Made by a program: the position numbers and the translations under genes | The notes under the pieces: model-generated | Seen by the model: the letters and a program-made list of their open reading frames with translations, nothing else | Told to the model about the DNA's origin: nothing | The model's database searches: none | Assembly (NCBI GenBank): GCA_019918135.1 | Contig: WBZZ01004008.1 | Span: 1-64,000, forward strand | Length of the DNA stretch: 64,000 nucleotides | Direction: 5' to 3' | Source of the DNA: Paulinella micropora | Taxonomy: Eukaryota > Cercozoa > Imbricatea > Euglyphida > Paulinellidae | Shown: positions 1 through 9,951 of the stretch, in pieces | Numbering within the stretch: the stretch's first letter is position 1 | Layout of the letters: each line of letters opens with the position of its first letter

Positions 1-337
1 CCGCCCCCTGGAAAAAGGGGTGGGTGGTGCTGGTGGTGGTGTGTGTGTGTGTTGTCCGTGTTTTCCCTTATATTTTTACTAAAACTTTTTATGACAAATA
101 TCACAAATAAGACATACCTTTTTAAGGAGGACTCCCCCCCTCCAAAAACCACCCATTTTTTCCCGACCCCCACCCCGGGCGACCCGGCCAAAATCGTGTG
201 ATATTTGTGTCATAAGTGTCTCAAGCCCGGCAGGTGTCGACCGACCTTGGCACAGTGTCGACCGACACTGGCACGGTGCCGACCGACAGACCCGACCGGA
301 CCCCGGAACCCTTTAATGATTTTTTTGTACAAACGAC
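1..337. other. Non-coding left edge
   Basis: No gene is supported here. The stretch holds a GT-dinucleotide run near 36-52, A/T-rich sequence, C-rich runs near 135-175 and a short 21-bp tandem repeat listed separately. Part of it is the 3' flank of the leftward gene that ends at 338. Confidence 0.6.
234..289. repeat. 21-bp tandem repeat, about 2.7 copies
   Basis: The core GTGTCGACCGAC recurs at 21-bp spacing with the linker varying between CTTGGCACA and ACTGGCACG. The third copy is partial. The unit is a multiple of three, but no real protein is evident across it. Confidence 0.75.
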
Positions 338-901
338 TCAGAGCGCTGTGCTCACTAGCTTAGCGACGTCGATACCTCCCTTCGTGTCTGGGATGCCCTG
401 GGCAGCGAGGTTCTTGGCGCTGAGGGTGGAGGCGTGCTGCACACAGGGGTTGAAGATATGGCCCTCGGCGCAGTCTACTGCTACTGCGTGTGCCTGTCCG
501 GCAACGACATATACGCCAGACTTCTTGAGAACAAGCTCGCGGTGGCTGCACCTGATTTTTTTGAGCGTGAAGCGGACACGTGCCTGCTGGTCAGTGTAGC
601 TAGCAAAGCTCAGAAGCTCGTCAAAGGTCATAAGGCCAGGGTAGGTTCTGTGGCACATGTCGACGTACTTGCGCTGCAGGCGGGGCAGAGCACACAGCCA
701 CGCGTCGGTCATGCAGCCGGCATTGCCCAAGTTTCGAACGGGGCAGACCACTTCGGTATCCCCAGGCGGAAAGGAGAGGCCGGAAGGCGCACAGCCCTGA
801 GGGTGGAAGACAGGCGGCTCGTACGTGTCGACTGTACCGGCTGCTTTAGCCTCCTCGTAGGCCTTTTGTCCCGCGGCCACCACTCTGTCTACGAAATCAG
901 T
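338..901 (-). CDS. Papain-like cysteine peptidase-like protein, probably a 3' exon
   Basis: The function is not certain. The frame is open for about 188 residues and has no ATG at its left end, so it is either a 3' exon or starts at a GTG. It contains NAGCMTDAWLCAL, then a basic middle, then GQAHAVAVDC followed by IFNP. An early Cys in a helix followed by His and Asn/Asp is the order of catalytic residues in papain-fold peptidases. Just upstream on the minus strand, TTTCGTAG could be a splice acceptor near 893. A Lys/Arg-rich open stretch further upstream (about 897-1080) could belong to the same gene. A comparable Cys/His pattern occurs in the gene at 2394-3344. The peptidase call is inference from motif order only. 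Confidence 0.4.
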   Translation of the reverse strand, partial: TDFVDRVVAAGQKAYEEAKAAGTVDTYEPPVFHPQGCAPSGLSFPPGDTEVVCPVRNLGNAGCMTDAWLCALPRLQRKYVDMCHRTYPGLMTFDELLSFASYTDQQARVRFTLKKIRCSHRELVLKKSGVYVVAGQAHAVAVDCAEGHIFNPCVQHASTLSAKNLAAQGIPDTKGGIDVAKLVSTAL

Positions 902-2393
902 TCACTTCCCCCCGCTGCTCTGCCTGTCCAGGCGTCTCCACAGGGGCATGCTTTCCGGCGTTCAATACGCCCAGACCGCCCGCCGCCTGCTGAGCTGCCT
1001 GTCTGGCCTTCTCGAGTTTGCGCCGCTTCTTTCTCTTCTCGCGACTGGCCTTGTTCCTACGATTGCGTTTGGTGAGGGGTCGTACCTCGGTCAAGGCAGG
1101 CACACTGGCGTCCTTGGCAGCTGAAGCCGGCACGGTGGCAGGTACCACTAGGACCGTCATGGGGACTGTACACACAAGCACACCAGGGTATGGTACAAGG
1201 GAGCACGAGAGTACAGGGGAGCACGGGTACAAGGGACGTGGGTACAGGGGAGCATGGGTACAAGGGACGTGGGTACAGGGGAGCACGGGTTACAAGGGAG
1301 GCTGGTACAGGGGAGCACGGGTACAAGGGACGTGGGTACAGGGGAGCACGGGTACAAGGGAGGCTGGTACAGGGGAGCATGGGTACAAGGGACGTGGGTA
1401 CAGGGGAGCACGGGTACAAGGGAGGCGGGTACAAGGGAGCACGAGTACAAGGGAGGCGGGTACAGAGGAGCATGGGTACAAGGGACGTGGGTACACAGGG
1501 AAGGGTACACAGGCCAGACCAACCAACCCTCACAACTTTTTCTAACCTAGAGATAATCTCATTCTGTCTTCACTATCAGATTCGTGCACTCGTTCTACAC
1601 CCCGAAGCACCACACCCACACACCCCCCACCCCTCAGACACCTATGCTACACACGACCACCCACAGGAACATACCTCGAGTGCAAGGGACCGAATTACGA
1701 AAAATTAGTCTATGGTAAAAAACCACACACTGGTTGCGGTGGACACGTGTCGCCATTGTGTGTGCGGACCGGCCGAGTGACCATTGCCACTTATGCAGGC
1801 ACGAATGCCACTTTTCCTAGACTGGGCCGGCCGGGTGACTAATGCCAATAATGCACGTCCGCGAGGGACAAAATAGCAATAGGTTATCCCGCTCTGGGTA
1901 AATTGGCATCCTGTTCTTTCAGGCCAACCAGTAAAATAAGACAGATTGATGTACAACATATGTACATGTAAATAAGTTTAAATCAATTGTCGATAGGCCT
2001 AATCAAACAAAATGCCATTTTTGCCATAGTTAGATAATCTATTGCCTTTTTGTCCCGATCCGTACGGGGGAAAATGGCATTTGGTTATCCACATCCACAG
2101 CTAGTGTAAATACGGTCGGTGGTGCCACCAGTGGGGTTATATGTATTTTTGTGGTGACCGGTGCCACCAGCTGACTGACTTGTAAAAAGTGCCTGCTTTT
2201 GCGGTGACATGTGGCTTACACAATGGTGTAAGGGGCGTGACTGGGCTCACACTGGCGCGCCCGGGCGCGGACCGGGCGCGTCCCGTTTCCGGCTCAGGAG
2301 ACTGCTTCACATTTCCGATTCCAGCCAATCCGAAAAAAAATCGTGATACAGTGGCACAATCCCTTGTTCTCAGTGGGAGCAAAAAAAGGTTTG
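902..2393. other. Repeat-rich non-coding stretch
   Basis: This gap holds a 31-bp minisatellite (about 1190-1515) and two diverged copies of a roughly 60-bp unit (near 1765 and 1824) built on GGCCGGCCGRGTGAC followed by AATGCCA. There is also an AT-rich part at 1940-2100. Copies of a GGTGCCACC-type motif appear near 2125 and 2160. Long open frames over the minisatellite are artefacts of repetition. A basic stretch read on the minus strand at about 897-1080 may be coding and belong to the gene ending at 338. Confidence 0.5.
1190..1515. repeat. 31-bp minisatellite, about 9 copies
   Basis: The unit contains GGGTACAAGGGA, then CGTGG or GGCTG, then GTACAGGGGAGCAC/T. The two variants alternate. A unit of 31 bp is not a multiple of three, so all three frames stay open and none should be taken as coding. 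Confidence 0.9.
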
Positions 2394-3344
2394 ATGACGG
2401 AAGGCAGCGTGGGAGACGGCGTGGTACTGAACCCTCCCTTGCTACACCAAGAAGAAGAAGAGGAAGATGGCGAGGAGTCGGAGGAAGACATCGACATCGT
2501 GGGCGTTGGAGAAGACAGCAAGCAAGCAGAGGAGCTTGGCAAAGACATCGACATCATGGGCTCAAGAGGAGACAGCAAGCAAGTCGAGGAGCCCAGTCCC
2601 AAGCGCAGGAAAGTGGAGTTCGTTGGTCCTACGCTCAGGTGGCTCGCCCTGCAGCGATGTGCCGAGGAGGAGTCGAAGAAGCACGGCTTCGACGAGCCAG
2701 CGATCTGGGTGCAATGGGAAAAGAAGGACAGACACAGCAATAGGAAGAGAAAGACATGGGAGCTGGAGCCGCTATCTGCCGTGCTGACGTGGATGGACGA
2801 CGAAGGGCCTATCAATGTCAAGTGGTGGCGGGAGATAATTGGGAAGGAGGTGTTGGGCTCAGACAAAGAGTACGTTCCGGAAGGAGACTCCAGCTCGGTG
2901 GCAGATGCTAGTGGCAAGGTTTCCGGCCTGTCACTGTCATCGACCGTCGTGCAGCGTTTCTGGCACAGGCAGCAGTACGCTTGTCTGGCCTTGGCCTTAT
3001 TCAACCTCACCAACGCCCCACATCGCTACAAGAAAAGGATGAAGCGTAAGTTTCGCGAGTCGGTTGCAAGCATGCCTGTCTTCAGGAGATTTCTCGCGTG
3101 GTTACAAGAGACTGGGTACTCGTTGGCTACCTGTGGCGAGGAGGAGCAGCGCAAGTCACTCAACTGGCTACTCGAGCAGCGCCAAGGGCTGGCTATCATC
3201 AGTTTCGACGGACACGCCTACGGCTTCGACTTTGCACGGAGACTGATCTTTGAGGAGCCAGTGAGTATGCTGCGCAGCTGGACAAGAAGACGCTCGAGGT
3301 CTACGGACTCAGGCCTGGACTTGTCTATAAGTATATCTCCGTAG
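2394..3344 (+). CDS. Unknown protein with Cys/His peptidase-like C-terminal half
   Basis: The ATG at 2394 gives about 316 residues; the frame extends a little upstream only through a GTG. The N-terminal third is acidic (a Glu run, then Glu/Asp repeats containing DIDIVG and DIDIMG) and is followed by a basic patch SPKRRKVEF that could be a nuclear localisation signal. The C-terminal half has QQYACLALALFNLTNAP and later SFDGHAYGFD. That resembles the Gln, Cys and His arrangement of ubiquitin- or SUMO-type cysteine proteases. TTAAATATCC and AATAAAAATTAG follow the stop, so a polyadenylation signal lies at about 3391. The domain call is inference. Confidence 0.5.
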   Translation: MTEGSVGDGVVLNPPLLHQEEEEEDGEESEEDIDIVGVGEDSKQAEELGKDIDIMGSRGDSKQVEEPSPKRRKVEFVGPTLRWLALQRCAEEESKKHGFDEPAIWVQWEKKDRHSNRKRKTWELEPLSAVLTWMDDEGPINVKWWREIIGKEVLGSDKEYVPEGDSSSVADASGKVSGLSLSSTVVQRFWHRQQYACLALALFNLTNAPHRYKKRMKRKFRESVASMPVFRRFLAWLQETGYSLATCGEEEQRKSLNWLLEQRQGLAIISFDGHAYGFDFARRLIFEEPVSMLRSWTRRRSRSTDSGLDLSISISP

Positions 3345-4127
3345 TACCTCGTGTTCATTAAATATCCTGATCTCAGAGTTGTACACTATCAATAAAAATT
3401 AGTTTGGACCATTGTGAGAGATTAGCCTCCCTATAAAGGGTCTAATAGGTTACAAAAGGCCAGAGTGTCAGAAAAAGATAGAGCAGGTGGCACCGGTGTT
3501 TTTGTGGTGGTCGGTGGCACCGGACCCGTCCCACAAGTGCGATTTTTCTGAAAAATAGTATATAAAAATAACGGTTTCACCGTAAAATTTTTTGAAGCAA
3601 GCTGGCACAGGTTTCCGGCCGTGTCAGCTAGCTTAGCTCGTGGTGTGTGTGTACTCTCACACACACCACTCACCACAGGGATCTGGGGACGTGGCTACAT
3701 CTGTTACACACTGGCTACCCCCCCCCCTACCTTGGCTACCCCGACGCTGGTTACCCCCCCCCCCCCCTACCTTGGCTACCCCGACGCTGGCTGCCCCTCC
3801 CCTACCTTGGCTACCCCGACGCTGGTTACCCCCCCCCCCCCCTACCCTGGCTATCCCCAACACTGGCTACTCTCCCCTCTACCCCGACTACCCCTCGCCG
3901 TCGCCACCCCCCACCGGAAAAATTAGTCTGGGCCATTTGTAAGAAGCACCACCACCCGTCCCTTTTTCCTGGTGGCAGACACAAAGTATCAAGAATGATG
4001 TTCCGTGAATTTTTGGCTGATCTTGCGGCCAATGCCACATTCCCGTGAAATTTGGTGAAAAACCCCAAGGTGGGGTTTTTTGCATGAGACCCGCCACCGG
4101 TGCCACCGATAGAAAATTTACCGCTAA
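3345..4127. other. Non-coding gap with C-rich minisatellite
   Basis: The gap includes a roughly 40-bp minisatellite of about four copies (about 3712-3870; unit CTACCTTGGCTACCCCGACG, then a long C run). It has two direct copies of AAAATTAGTYTGGRCCATT (about 3397 and 3918) and three copies of a GGTGGCACCGG-type motif (near 3487, 3515 and, inverted, 4092). No gene is supported. The sequence 5' of 4128 may contain an upstream exon of the next gene. Confidence 0.5.
3712..3870. repeat. About 40-bp C-rich minisatellite
   Basis: About four tandem units of CTACCTTGGCTACCCCGACG are followed by CTGGTTAC and C runs of varying length. Confidence 0.8.
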
Positions 4128-5267
4128 ACACGCTGCCACCGGAAGGGCGAATGGAGCTCTGCAGGCACTTTCGTGCATACAGACTTTGTGATTCTCAAAG
4201 AAATATCAACGTTATACAAAGCAGAGCCTGCAACGGAAGAAATCGATAACGTGTTTTGGGAGCTTGCAGTGCGACACATTCTTTACAAAAGTATAAAGGG
4301 ATTTATATCACCGGTGCTGCGCGCCTTCGCCTCCTACACTCCGAAAAACTACGCTAAAAGAAAGGATCCCGTCTACTACATCTGCCTGCCCGTAGCAGGC
4401 GCGGACTTCTGCTTTTCAGATCCGGTCGTCTCGGATCAGGTTTGCCGGCAATTTTTACAGAACCTTGCCCAGGAGAGAGACGTGTTGAGCAGAGAACACT
4501 TGCTCTATCTGGACACGCGCGGGCGCCACTATGTCTACAACGAGGAGACCAAAGCGGTCCGCTGTGCAGACTGGGACCACACGCGCATGATTCACATCAA
4601 ACCTGTATGTGTCGATGCTAGACGAAGATCAGATCAAGTGCATTCTTTTCTGAAAGAGTTGCAAAAGTCACAGAGCAAGAATCCGAGTGTAAGTGCTGTA
4701 GTCAGGTTTACCAACGCAATCAGTTTTTACTGTGGCTGGTGTTGGGAGGAAGACAATGTCAGCTCCCTGTGGTTGCAAGTAGCCAAGTCGTTACAACAAG
4801 AAGTTATAGACTCAGACAAATCTGGGGCAAAAGGGAAGCAGGCTCAAGTGTGTGCGTTATGGTGCGCAGACCTTATGCTACAGGGAAGAGACAGCCCTTT
4901 TTTAGTTTGGTACAGTTATCTGCCGTCTAGCAAAGCTGAGTGGACCACAGAAAATGCTACGTGGGCAGAAAAAAATTGTCCAACACTTAGAAAACGGGGC
5001 TTGCTAAGGACAAGAATCAGCGATGGGAAGAAGGAATACACGCACACACTCGTGCCCTACACCACGACCGAGGATGGGGTTAAGATTACAAACCTAAATT
5101 TGAATAAGGCAATTGCAGTAATGCAAAAGAATGCACACATGAATGATGTTGAAAGACATAGCGAATTGTGTTATTTGGCACTGGAGATGTGCAAGTTGGT
5201 GCTTAAGCATATGGAGGCTACAATACAGGAAATCTCTGAAGCAATTGCAGACCCCGACAAGACATAA
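4128..5267 (+). CDS. Unknown protein, about 360 residues, possibly spliced at its 5' end
   Basis: No family is recognised. The frame is open from 4128 to the stop at 5267 but has no ATG before about residue 130 of the open part. The true start is therefore a GTG (4173) or lies in an upstream exon; CTCTGCAG at about 4157-4164 is a good splice acceptor. The protein is mixed in composition, with a Cys-rich middle (CGWCW, then CALWCADLML). It has no clear membrane segment. A polyadenylation-like ATTAAA follows at 5283, overlapping the 3' end of the convergent Rab-like gene. The base composition is more balanced than in the genes to the right. Confidence 0.55.
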   Translation, partial: TRCHRKGEWSSAGTFVHTDFVILKEISTLYKAEPATEEIDNVFWELAVRHILYKSIKGFISPVLRAFASYTPKNYAKRKDPVYYICLPVAGADFCFSDPVVSDQVCRQFLQNLAQERDVLSREHLLYLDTRGRHYVYNEETKAVRCADWDHTRMIHIKPVCVDARRRSDQVHSFLKELQKSQSKNPSVSAVVRFTNAISFYCGWCWEEDNVSSLWLQVAKSLQQEVIDSDKSGAKGKQAQVCALWCADLMLQGRDSPFLVWYSYLPSSKAEWTTENATWAEKNCPTLRKRGLLRTRISDGKKEYTHTLVPYTTTEDGVKITNLNLNKAIAVMQKNAHMNDVERHSELCYLALEMCKLVLKHMEATIQEISEAIADPDKT

Positions 5268-5283
5268 TTGTTTTTTTTAATGA

Positions 5284-6036
5284 TTAAAACGGACAGCAGC
5301 CACCGCCCCCGAGGGCCGGCTCGGCAGGGCGCGCGAGCGATATAGGCGCCGGTCCCTCCCGCGCAGGGTCCGAGTACAGATCGCCCCAGAGTGCCCGGCG
5401 CTTGGCCACCGCCAGCGCGAGGTGCTCATCTAGCTTTTGCTGGAGTTCCTTGTAGGTGCTACGGATCGCGCTGGTACAACAATGGTCTGCAAAGGCCTGG
5501 TCTATGATGCCCTGGTACCGCGCGACGGCGGCCGGTGTGTCGGCGTGGGCAATGTCCTGCTTGCAGCCGATCAGCACCAGCTGGCAGTGCTCGGGCACTG
5601 CCAATTGCGCCCTGTTGAGCCAGTGGCCAAGCGTGTCGGCCACACTGGCGGGGTTGCTGCGGTCGTAACACACCAACGCCACGTCGGCGTTCTTCCACAG
5701 GTTATGGACGATGTTCGAAAACCTTTCTTGCCCCGCCGTGTCCCAGATACACACCGAGTATTCTTGGCCGTGGATCACCTTTTTCTGTAACAGCTTGAAG
5801 TCAACGCCCACAGTGGGCGGCCGCTGACCCCCGACCGCCGCGCTGACGACGACGGGCTTCTTGTTGTCAGTCAGCTTTTCCAACAGGCAGGTCTTGCCCG
5901 CGCCGGAGGGGCCCAAAAAAACAACCTTGAGCCTGGGCACGACGCTACAGGCTCCGCTCCGCGCTCGCCCGCCCGGCAGAGAGCCGCGCGCGTGGCTGTG
6001 CGCGTCTTGTCCTTGGACGGCCAAGCCCCGCCACAT
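5284..6036 (-). CDS. Rab-like small GTPase
   Basis: This is a Ras-superfamily GTPase, most like Rab, expected to bind GTP and membranes and to steer vesicle traffic. The ATG at 6036 gives 250 residues. Visible motifs in order are the P-loop GPSGAGKTC, a threonine in PPTVGVDF (switch I), WDTAGQERF (switch II), GCKQD in place of the usual NKxD (a Cys there occurs in some Rho-type GTPases), and TSA near CTSAIRS. The tail ends GGGGCCPF, a double-cysteine end of the sort prenylated in Rabs. A 40-residue N-terminal extension precedes the G domain. Upstream lies a 31-base C run. Rabs taken from hosts are known in some giant viruses, and in a virus-like region this would fit vesicle hijacking. Confidence 0.88.
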   Translation of the reverse strand: MWRGLAVQGQDAHSHARGSLPGGRARSGACSVVPRLKVVFLGPSGAGKTCLLEKLTDNKKPVVVSAAVGGQRPPTVGVDFKLLQKKVIHGQEYSVCIWDTAGQERFSNIVHNLWKNADVALVCYDRSNPASVADTLGHWLNRAQLAVPEHCQLVLIGCKQDIAHADTPAAVARYQGIIDQAFADHCCTSAIRSTYKELQQKLDEHLALAVAKRRALWGDLYSDPAREGPAPISLARPAEPALGGGGCCPF

Positions 6037-6125
6037 TTTTGCCCCGCCGGAGAGAAAAAGAGAGAAGGGGAGGAACGAAGCACAAACATGAGGAAAGGGG
6101 GGAAGAGGGGAGTGGGAGGGAGGGG

Positions 6126-6218
6126 GGGGGAGCCGAGGGGGGGAGAATGGGAGGGGGGGGGGGGGGGCAGGGACAGACCTAAGCAAGAGGGGACGGCGAG
6201 CGTCACTGGTCTGTTCCC

Positions 6219-6249
<31 letters not shown>
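6126..6249. repeat. G-run and C-run spacer upstream of the Rab-like gene
   Basis: Several G runs (up to about 14) are followed by a C run of about 31 bases ending at 6249. Tracts like this mark many gene gaps in the GC-rich region and are prone to miscounting by sequencers. Confidence 0.85.
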
Positions 6250-6251
<2 letters not shown>

Positions 6252-7141
6252 GGGCTTTTTGTGTACTCTTGAAACATACAATTGATGGCGAACCAGGAAC
6301 CACATTTATATTCTCCCGGGAGACACCGGCTAAGTAGCTGAAGTTTGTATGGAGTGGCTTTTACGGCTTCCTCGTACAGGCCTCGGATGAAATCCCCCAG
6401 GCCAAGTCCGAGGTCCAGAGCTTCTTTGTATTGCAAGGAGTTAGGTACGCGGCTTCTTTTTAGCTGAGAGTATAAAAGGGGGGTGCCTTCGTGCAAAAGC
6501 CAAGAAAAATATAGTACTGCTTTTTCCGAGGAGCTCTCGTTAACTTGTTGGAGTGCAGCTTGCGCTTTATAGGACTCTAAACCCAACAGCTCCTCTGATT
6601 TGCGGATCACGCACTTCTCGGCGTGTGACCGAGCGGAGTCGACGTACATGTCGCCTAACGTCTTGCAGAGATCTGGGGAGACAATTTCCCTCGCAAACTC
6701 TCGGTACCACACAGCGCACAGAAAGTACACTGCGATTTGGACCAGTAGCTCGGGGTACAAAGGATGCTGTAGGTTTTGAGAGAAAATCATTTGTTGAATC
6801 CGCTCAGCTAAAACTTGTAGGTTAGTCAGAGGTTGAAATGAAGACAAGTATTGCAACGCCTCGTCGACTTCTAGCTTGCCCAAGCAGAGCCGATACTTGA
6901 TGCTTGCAAGCAGGAGCCGTTGCCTCTGACTAGACTGCAGCAAGTCTTGGTTCTGCAGCTCTGCCAGACAGTGGTTCAAGAACTCTCCGCCGAGGTCGCT
7001 GCGCTTAGTCTTGGCTTTTTTCGAGGCCGGAGCACGTACGGGTAGATTCACGAGCGTTTCTGCTTCCAGAATAAAGTCCGGAAAGAGACTGCAGCCCTTT
7101 ACGTCAGTTCCGGATGAGTTGTCATCAAGCCAGGGAGGCAT
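6203..7141 (-). CDS. Unknown helical protein, 312 residues
   Basis: No family is recognised. The first ATG in frame is at 7141 (MPPWLDDNSS); upstream extension depends on a TTG. The protein is mostly helical in appearance, with regular Leu/Gln heptad-like stretches such as ELQNQDLLQSSQRQRLLLAS and a central hydrophobic segment LLVQIAVYFLCAVWY. Its last residues run into the C-run spacer and become Gly-rich, so the real end may differ. It is followed by the Rab-like gene in the same direction and preceded by another unknown gene in the same direction. Confidence 0.6.
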
Positions 7142-7240
7142 CGGCGGAGAGCCCGACGGGGATAGGAGCACGAAGGGGGGAGGCGACGGTACTCGTCCGC
7201 GGGTGGAAACTGCTAGTACCGAGGGCTGCAAAGGCTGCAG

Positions 7241-8719
7241 CTAGCCTTGTTCTTGGTCGTTGCCGGCGGGGGGTTGGGCGAAATAGGTCTGCGTTGGTAA
7301 AGGGGACAGTGCCGCAAGTTGCTGCGGAGGGAGTGATGGCGTGCTTGGCGCCGGCGTGCGCTGCAGTTGCCCGATCACCCAGCAACAGGCAAAAACGCCC
7401 GCCCACAATGCTACTACCGGTGCCTCCAGGGTCCGCGGCAGCTGCTTTTGCCCAAGGCTCCAGGCATCCAGGGGGCTATCACTAGCTCTGACAAGCTGCT
7501 CTATGATGCTCTTGAGTTGTTGTTGGCCGGCCGAGTTTCCTGGCGGCTTGTTAGCCGCAGACATCCAATCCAGCTCATTTGTGGGTGGCGTACCGCCAGG
7601 CGACGTCGCCCAGCGGTAGAGCATGTCCAAGCTTTGCTGAGGGTTCAGCGGCTCTTGCGAGAATTCCTCATAGAGAGCGCAGCTTTGAGACGACTTCTGC
7701 CATAGAGCGTCCTGAACAACCCGAAAAGACAGCCAGCCGCGTTCGGTGGGGGGCCACTCATCACTTGTGCTGTTCCGCGGCTTCCTCGTGCGCCGTACCT
7801 CCAACCCCGTCAGGGACTCAAGATTCACAAACGCTTGGATAGCGCTTGCGAGCCAACTTAGCTGCAGCTGCTTGTCTTTGGAGTGGACACGCAACAGCCG
7901 CGCGATGGCCGCGCGGGCGAAAGGAAATTCCAGCATTGTTTTGTTCAGGTTCTGGCTCACTTCGGCATTGAAGAGACAGCACGTGGCCCACCAACCGGCG
8001 TCCAGAATGATGTGTTTGAATTGCCTCAGCGCCGCTAGCAGGTACCGACTGTCCCTCAAAAGACGCGCAGCATACTTTCGTTGCTGTTCTATTGCGTGCT
8101 GTCCGTGATTACAAGACTTGGGCTTGATTCTAGCTATCACGCGATTCAGGTGCAAGAACTTCTGAAACGTGACGGATTTTTTTATGAGCTCCAGGCTGTT
8201 CTGTCCTTCCCCAGATTTTTGAGGCCAAGAAAGAGAACCAAAATCAATCTCGAGGGCGTGCTTGGTGGCCAGACTCAGCCAGAGCTCCAGCTTCGATTGT
8301 ACGTGCTCGTAGAGCCGCCAGAACAACTTAGGATAGCTGCACGCTAGGGCGGCGGTCTCGCCGGACTGAGTTTTGTTCATATACCAAAGAACGCAAAAGA
8401 TCTGGGCCTGCAGCTTCACCAAGGGCTCCAGACTAAGCGAGCCTGCCCAACTCGCCGCCGTTGTCGTCGTCGTAGTCGACGACACCAGCCCTGTCTCGAT
8501 CCGAACCCAAACTTGACGTACAAGTTCGGCCAAATCTTGCTGCCCTGCAAGATCTTTTCTTACCGGCTTGGATTTTGTATCGTGTGGACAGGGCTCTCCT
8601 AATTTTCTCTCTATTTTTGTAGAAATATACTTTAGCCCTTTGTTAAGCTCCCCCTTGCTCAATGTGCAAAGGGCCAAAAGATGTTCGGCCGTGCCGGTGC
8701 TGCTGCTGCTGCTCGACAT
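7241..8719 (-). CDS. Unknown protein, 492 residues
   Basis: The ATG at 8719 opens with a Ser run (MSSSSSS) and the frame is clean for 492 codons. No domain is recognised. Features seen are a Thr run near residue 82, a helical core rich in Leu and Trp, and a Pro/Gln-rich C terminus. A possible membrane-like segment PVVALWAGVFACCWVIG lies near residue 445. It could be a structural or host-interaction protein, but nothing in the sequence decides this. It reads in the same direction as the two genes to its left, with a 99-bp gap to the next start. Confidence 0.65.
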   Translation of the reverse strand: MSSSSSSTGTAEHLLALCTLSKGELNKGLKYISTKIERKLGEPCPHDTKSKPVRKDLAGQQDLAELVRQVWVRIETGLVSSTTTTTTAASWAGSLSLEPLVKLQAQIFCVLWYMNKTQSGETAALACSYPKLFWRLYEHVQSKLELWLSLATKHALEIDFGSLSWPQKSGEGQNSLELIKKSVTFQKFLHLNRVIARIKPKSCNHGQHAIEQQRKYAARLLRDSRYLLAALRQFKHIILDAGWWATCCLFNAEVSQNLNKTMLEFPFARAAIARLLRVHSKDKQLQLSWLASAIQAFVNLESLTGLEVRRTRKPRNSTSDEWPPTERGWLSFRVVQDALWQKSSQSCALYEEFSQEPLNPQQSLDMLYRWATSPGGTPPTNELDWMSAANKPPGNSAGQQQLKSIIEQLVRASDSPLDAWSLGQKQLPRTLEAPVVALWAGVFACCWVIGQLQRTPAPSTPSLPPQQLAALSPLPTQTYFAQPPAGNDQEQG

Positions 8720-8779
8720 AACACAGGCGGGCTTCTTTTTTTTTCTTTTTGCTGTAATTCGTTTTTTTTTGCTGTGTCC

Positions 8780-9951
8780 TTAATTAGCATTTGCTGGCAA
8801 AAGAAGAAGAACACGAGGGGCGACAGCAGACGAGAGGGGGAGGGGGGGCAAGGGAGGAACGGAAAGCCCCACCCCGCTCCTCCTTTGTATCCCCTTTGTC
8901 TGACGGTTCAATCCCGAAAAGAAACTGGGCCCAAGTAAAGGCCAACCAAGTTTGACACACAAGTCGGCCATCCTAGGAGCGACGCGGCCCAACACGCAGC
9001 GCACGTAGGCGTAGGGTTTGGTGCCGATCACCCCGCCGAGCGTATGCCGCTCGGCCAGGGCCTCCAGCGTACGGTCATCGCGTGCGTCAGTGGCACACGA
9101 AGCCACATTCCAGTCAGCATCCTCTCGCCACCACCAAGCCAGGAGCTGCTCCGCGTACCTGTGCCGGTATAGTCGTAGGTGCAGGCGCGTCCGCTGTCGT
9201 TCTAGGGTCAGCGCATCTAAGAACAAGGGAACGCACGACTGCTGCTCCAGAGAGCACCCACGGGGTTGCACCCTGACCCATAACAGGTCGCCCCTGCAGC
9301 GCATACAAAAGACGCAGCGCATCCGCGATCTGGGAGGACTGGCGCGCCGCCAGTTTTTGCTGGTACGTGGTCGCAGTGGCCTCAAAGCCCTGGTCCAGTA
9401 TTGCTTGTGCGCGCGGCAGGTCCGCCGGCTTCACCCCAAGGTACGCCCGCCGCAAGAACTGCCACTGGGCCGCTCGGCTTTTGTTCTGTGCGTAGCTGTT
9501 TGCCGATACGTTTAGCTTGCACAAAAGACGCACCAGCACATTTGCTTCTTCTCGGCGCCAGTAGTAGCTACCCCTCCGCTTGCTGCACAATATGCGAGTC
9601 CCATGCAGGTTGTTATTGAACAAGCACCAGAATTTCGCCAAATCGCGCCCGCCCCCAGGCTCCCGCGCACAGGCCTGTGTGAGCAAGTCCTGCCGTATCT
9701 CTTCTAGCGGAGGCGGTGGGCAGTAAAGTTTAGTCAGCAACTCTCTTCGCCGCTGTGCGTTCTCCAGGGCGAAGCAGGGCACGCAGTGCCCAGCACGGGG
9801 GGGCGGCGCGCGCCTCAGCGGCTTCTGCTTGTGCGTCGCGGACGCTCGCCCCCTGCCTAAGGGCCGCGTCTAAGCCCCAAAGGATTGCAACGGGCGGCGG
9901 TAGCCCCCCTCTTATCTTGCTCGCGTCGTTTTCCTGTTGCCTCCGCGCCAT
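8780..9951 (-). pseudogene. Unknown gene, not continuous in frame
   Basis: Coding-like sequence covers this span in more than one frame, with about two breaks. Recognisable stretches include ARRQQENDASKIRGGLPPP at the start, a Leu/Arg-rich middle with NNNLHGTRIL, and VIGTKPYAYVRCVLGRVAP near the end. No family is recognised. The start is probably the ATG at about 9951, which sits in a CT/GA-rich spacer shared with the divergent kinase-like gene to the right. The terminal part near 8780-8940 is low-complexity and may be untranslated. Confidence 0.45.

Noticed and set aside
1190-1515. CRISPR-like array of 31-bp repeats
   Set aside because: Units are directly adjacent with no unique spacers, so it is a minisatellite.
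1018-1708. Long open frames of Tyr/Gly or Pro/Cys repeats on both strands
   Set aside because: They are the 31-bp minisatellite read in several frames; a non-triplet unit stays open in all frames and has no codon bias of its own.
6468-6485. TATAAAAGGGG as a plus-strand TATA box
   Set aside because: It lies inside the leftward gene 6203-7141 and no rightward gene starts nearby.
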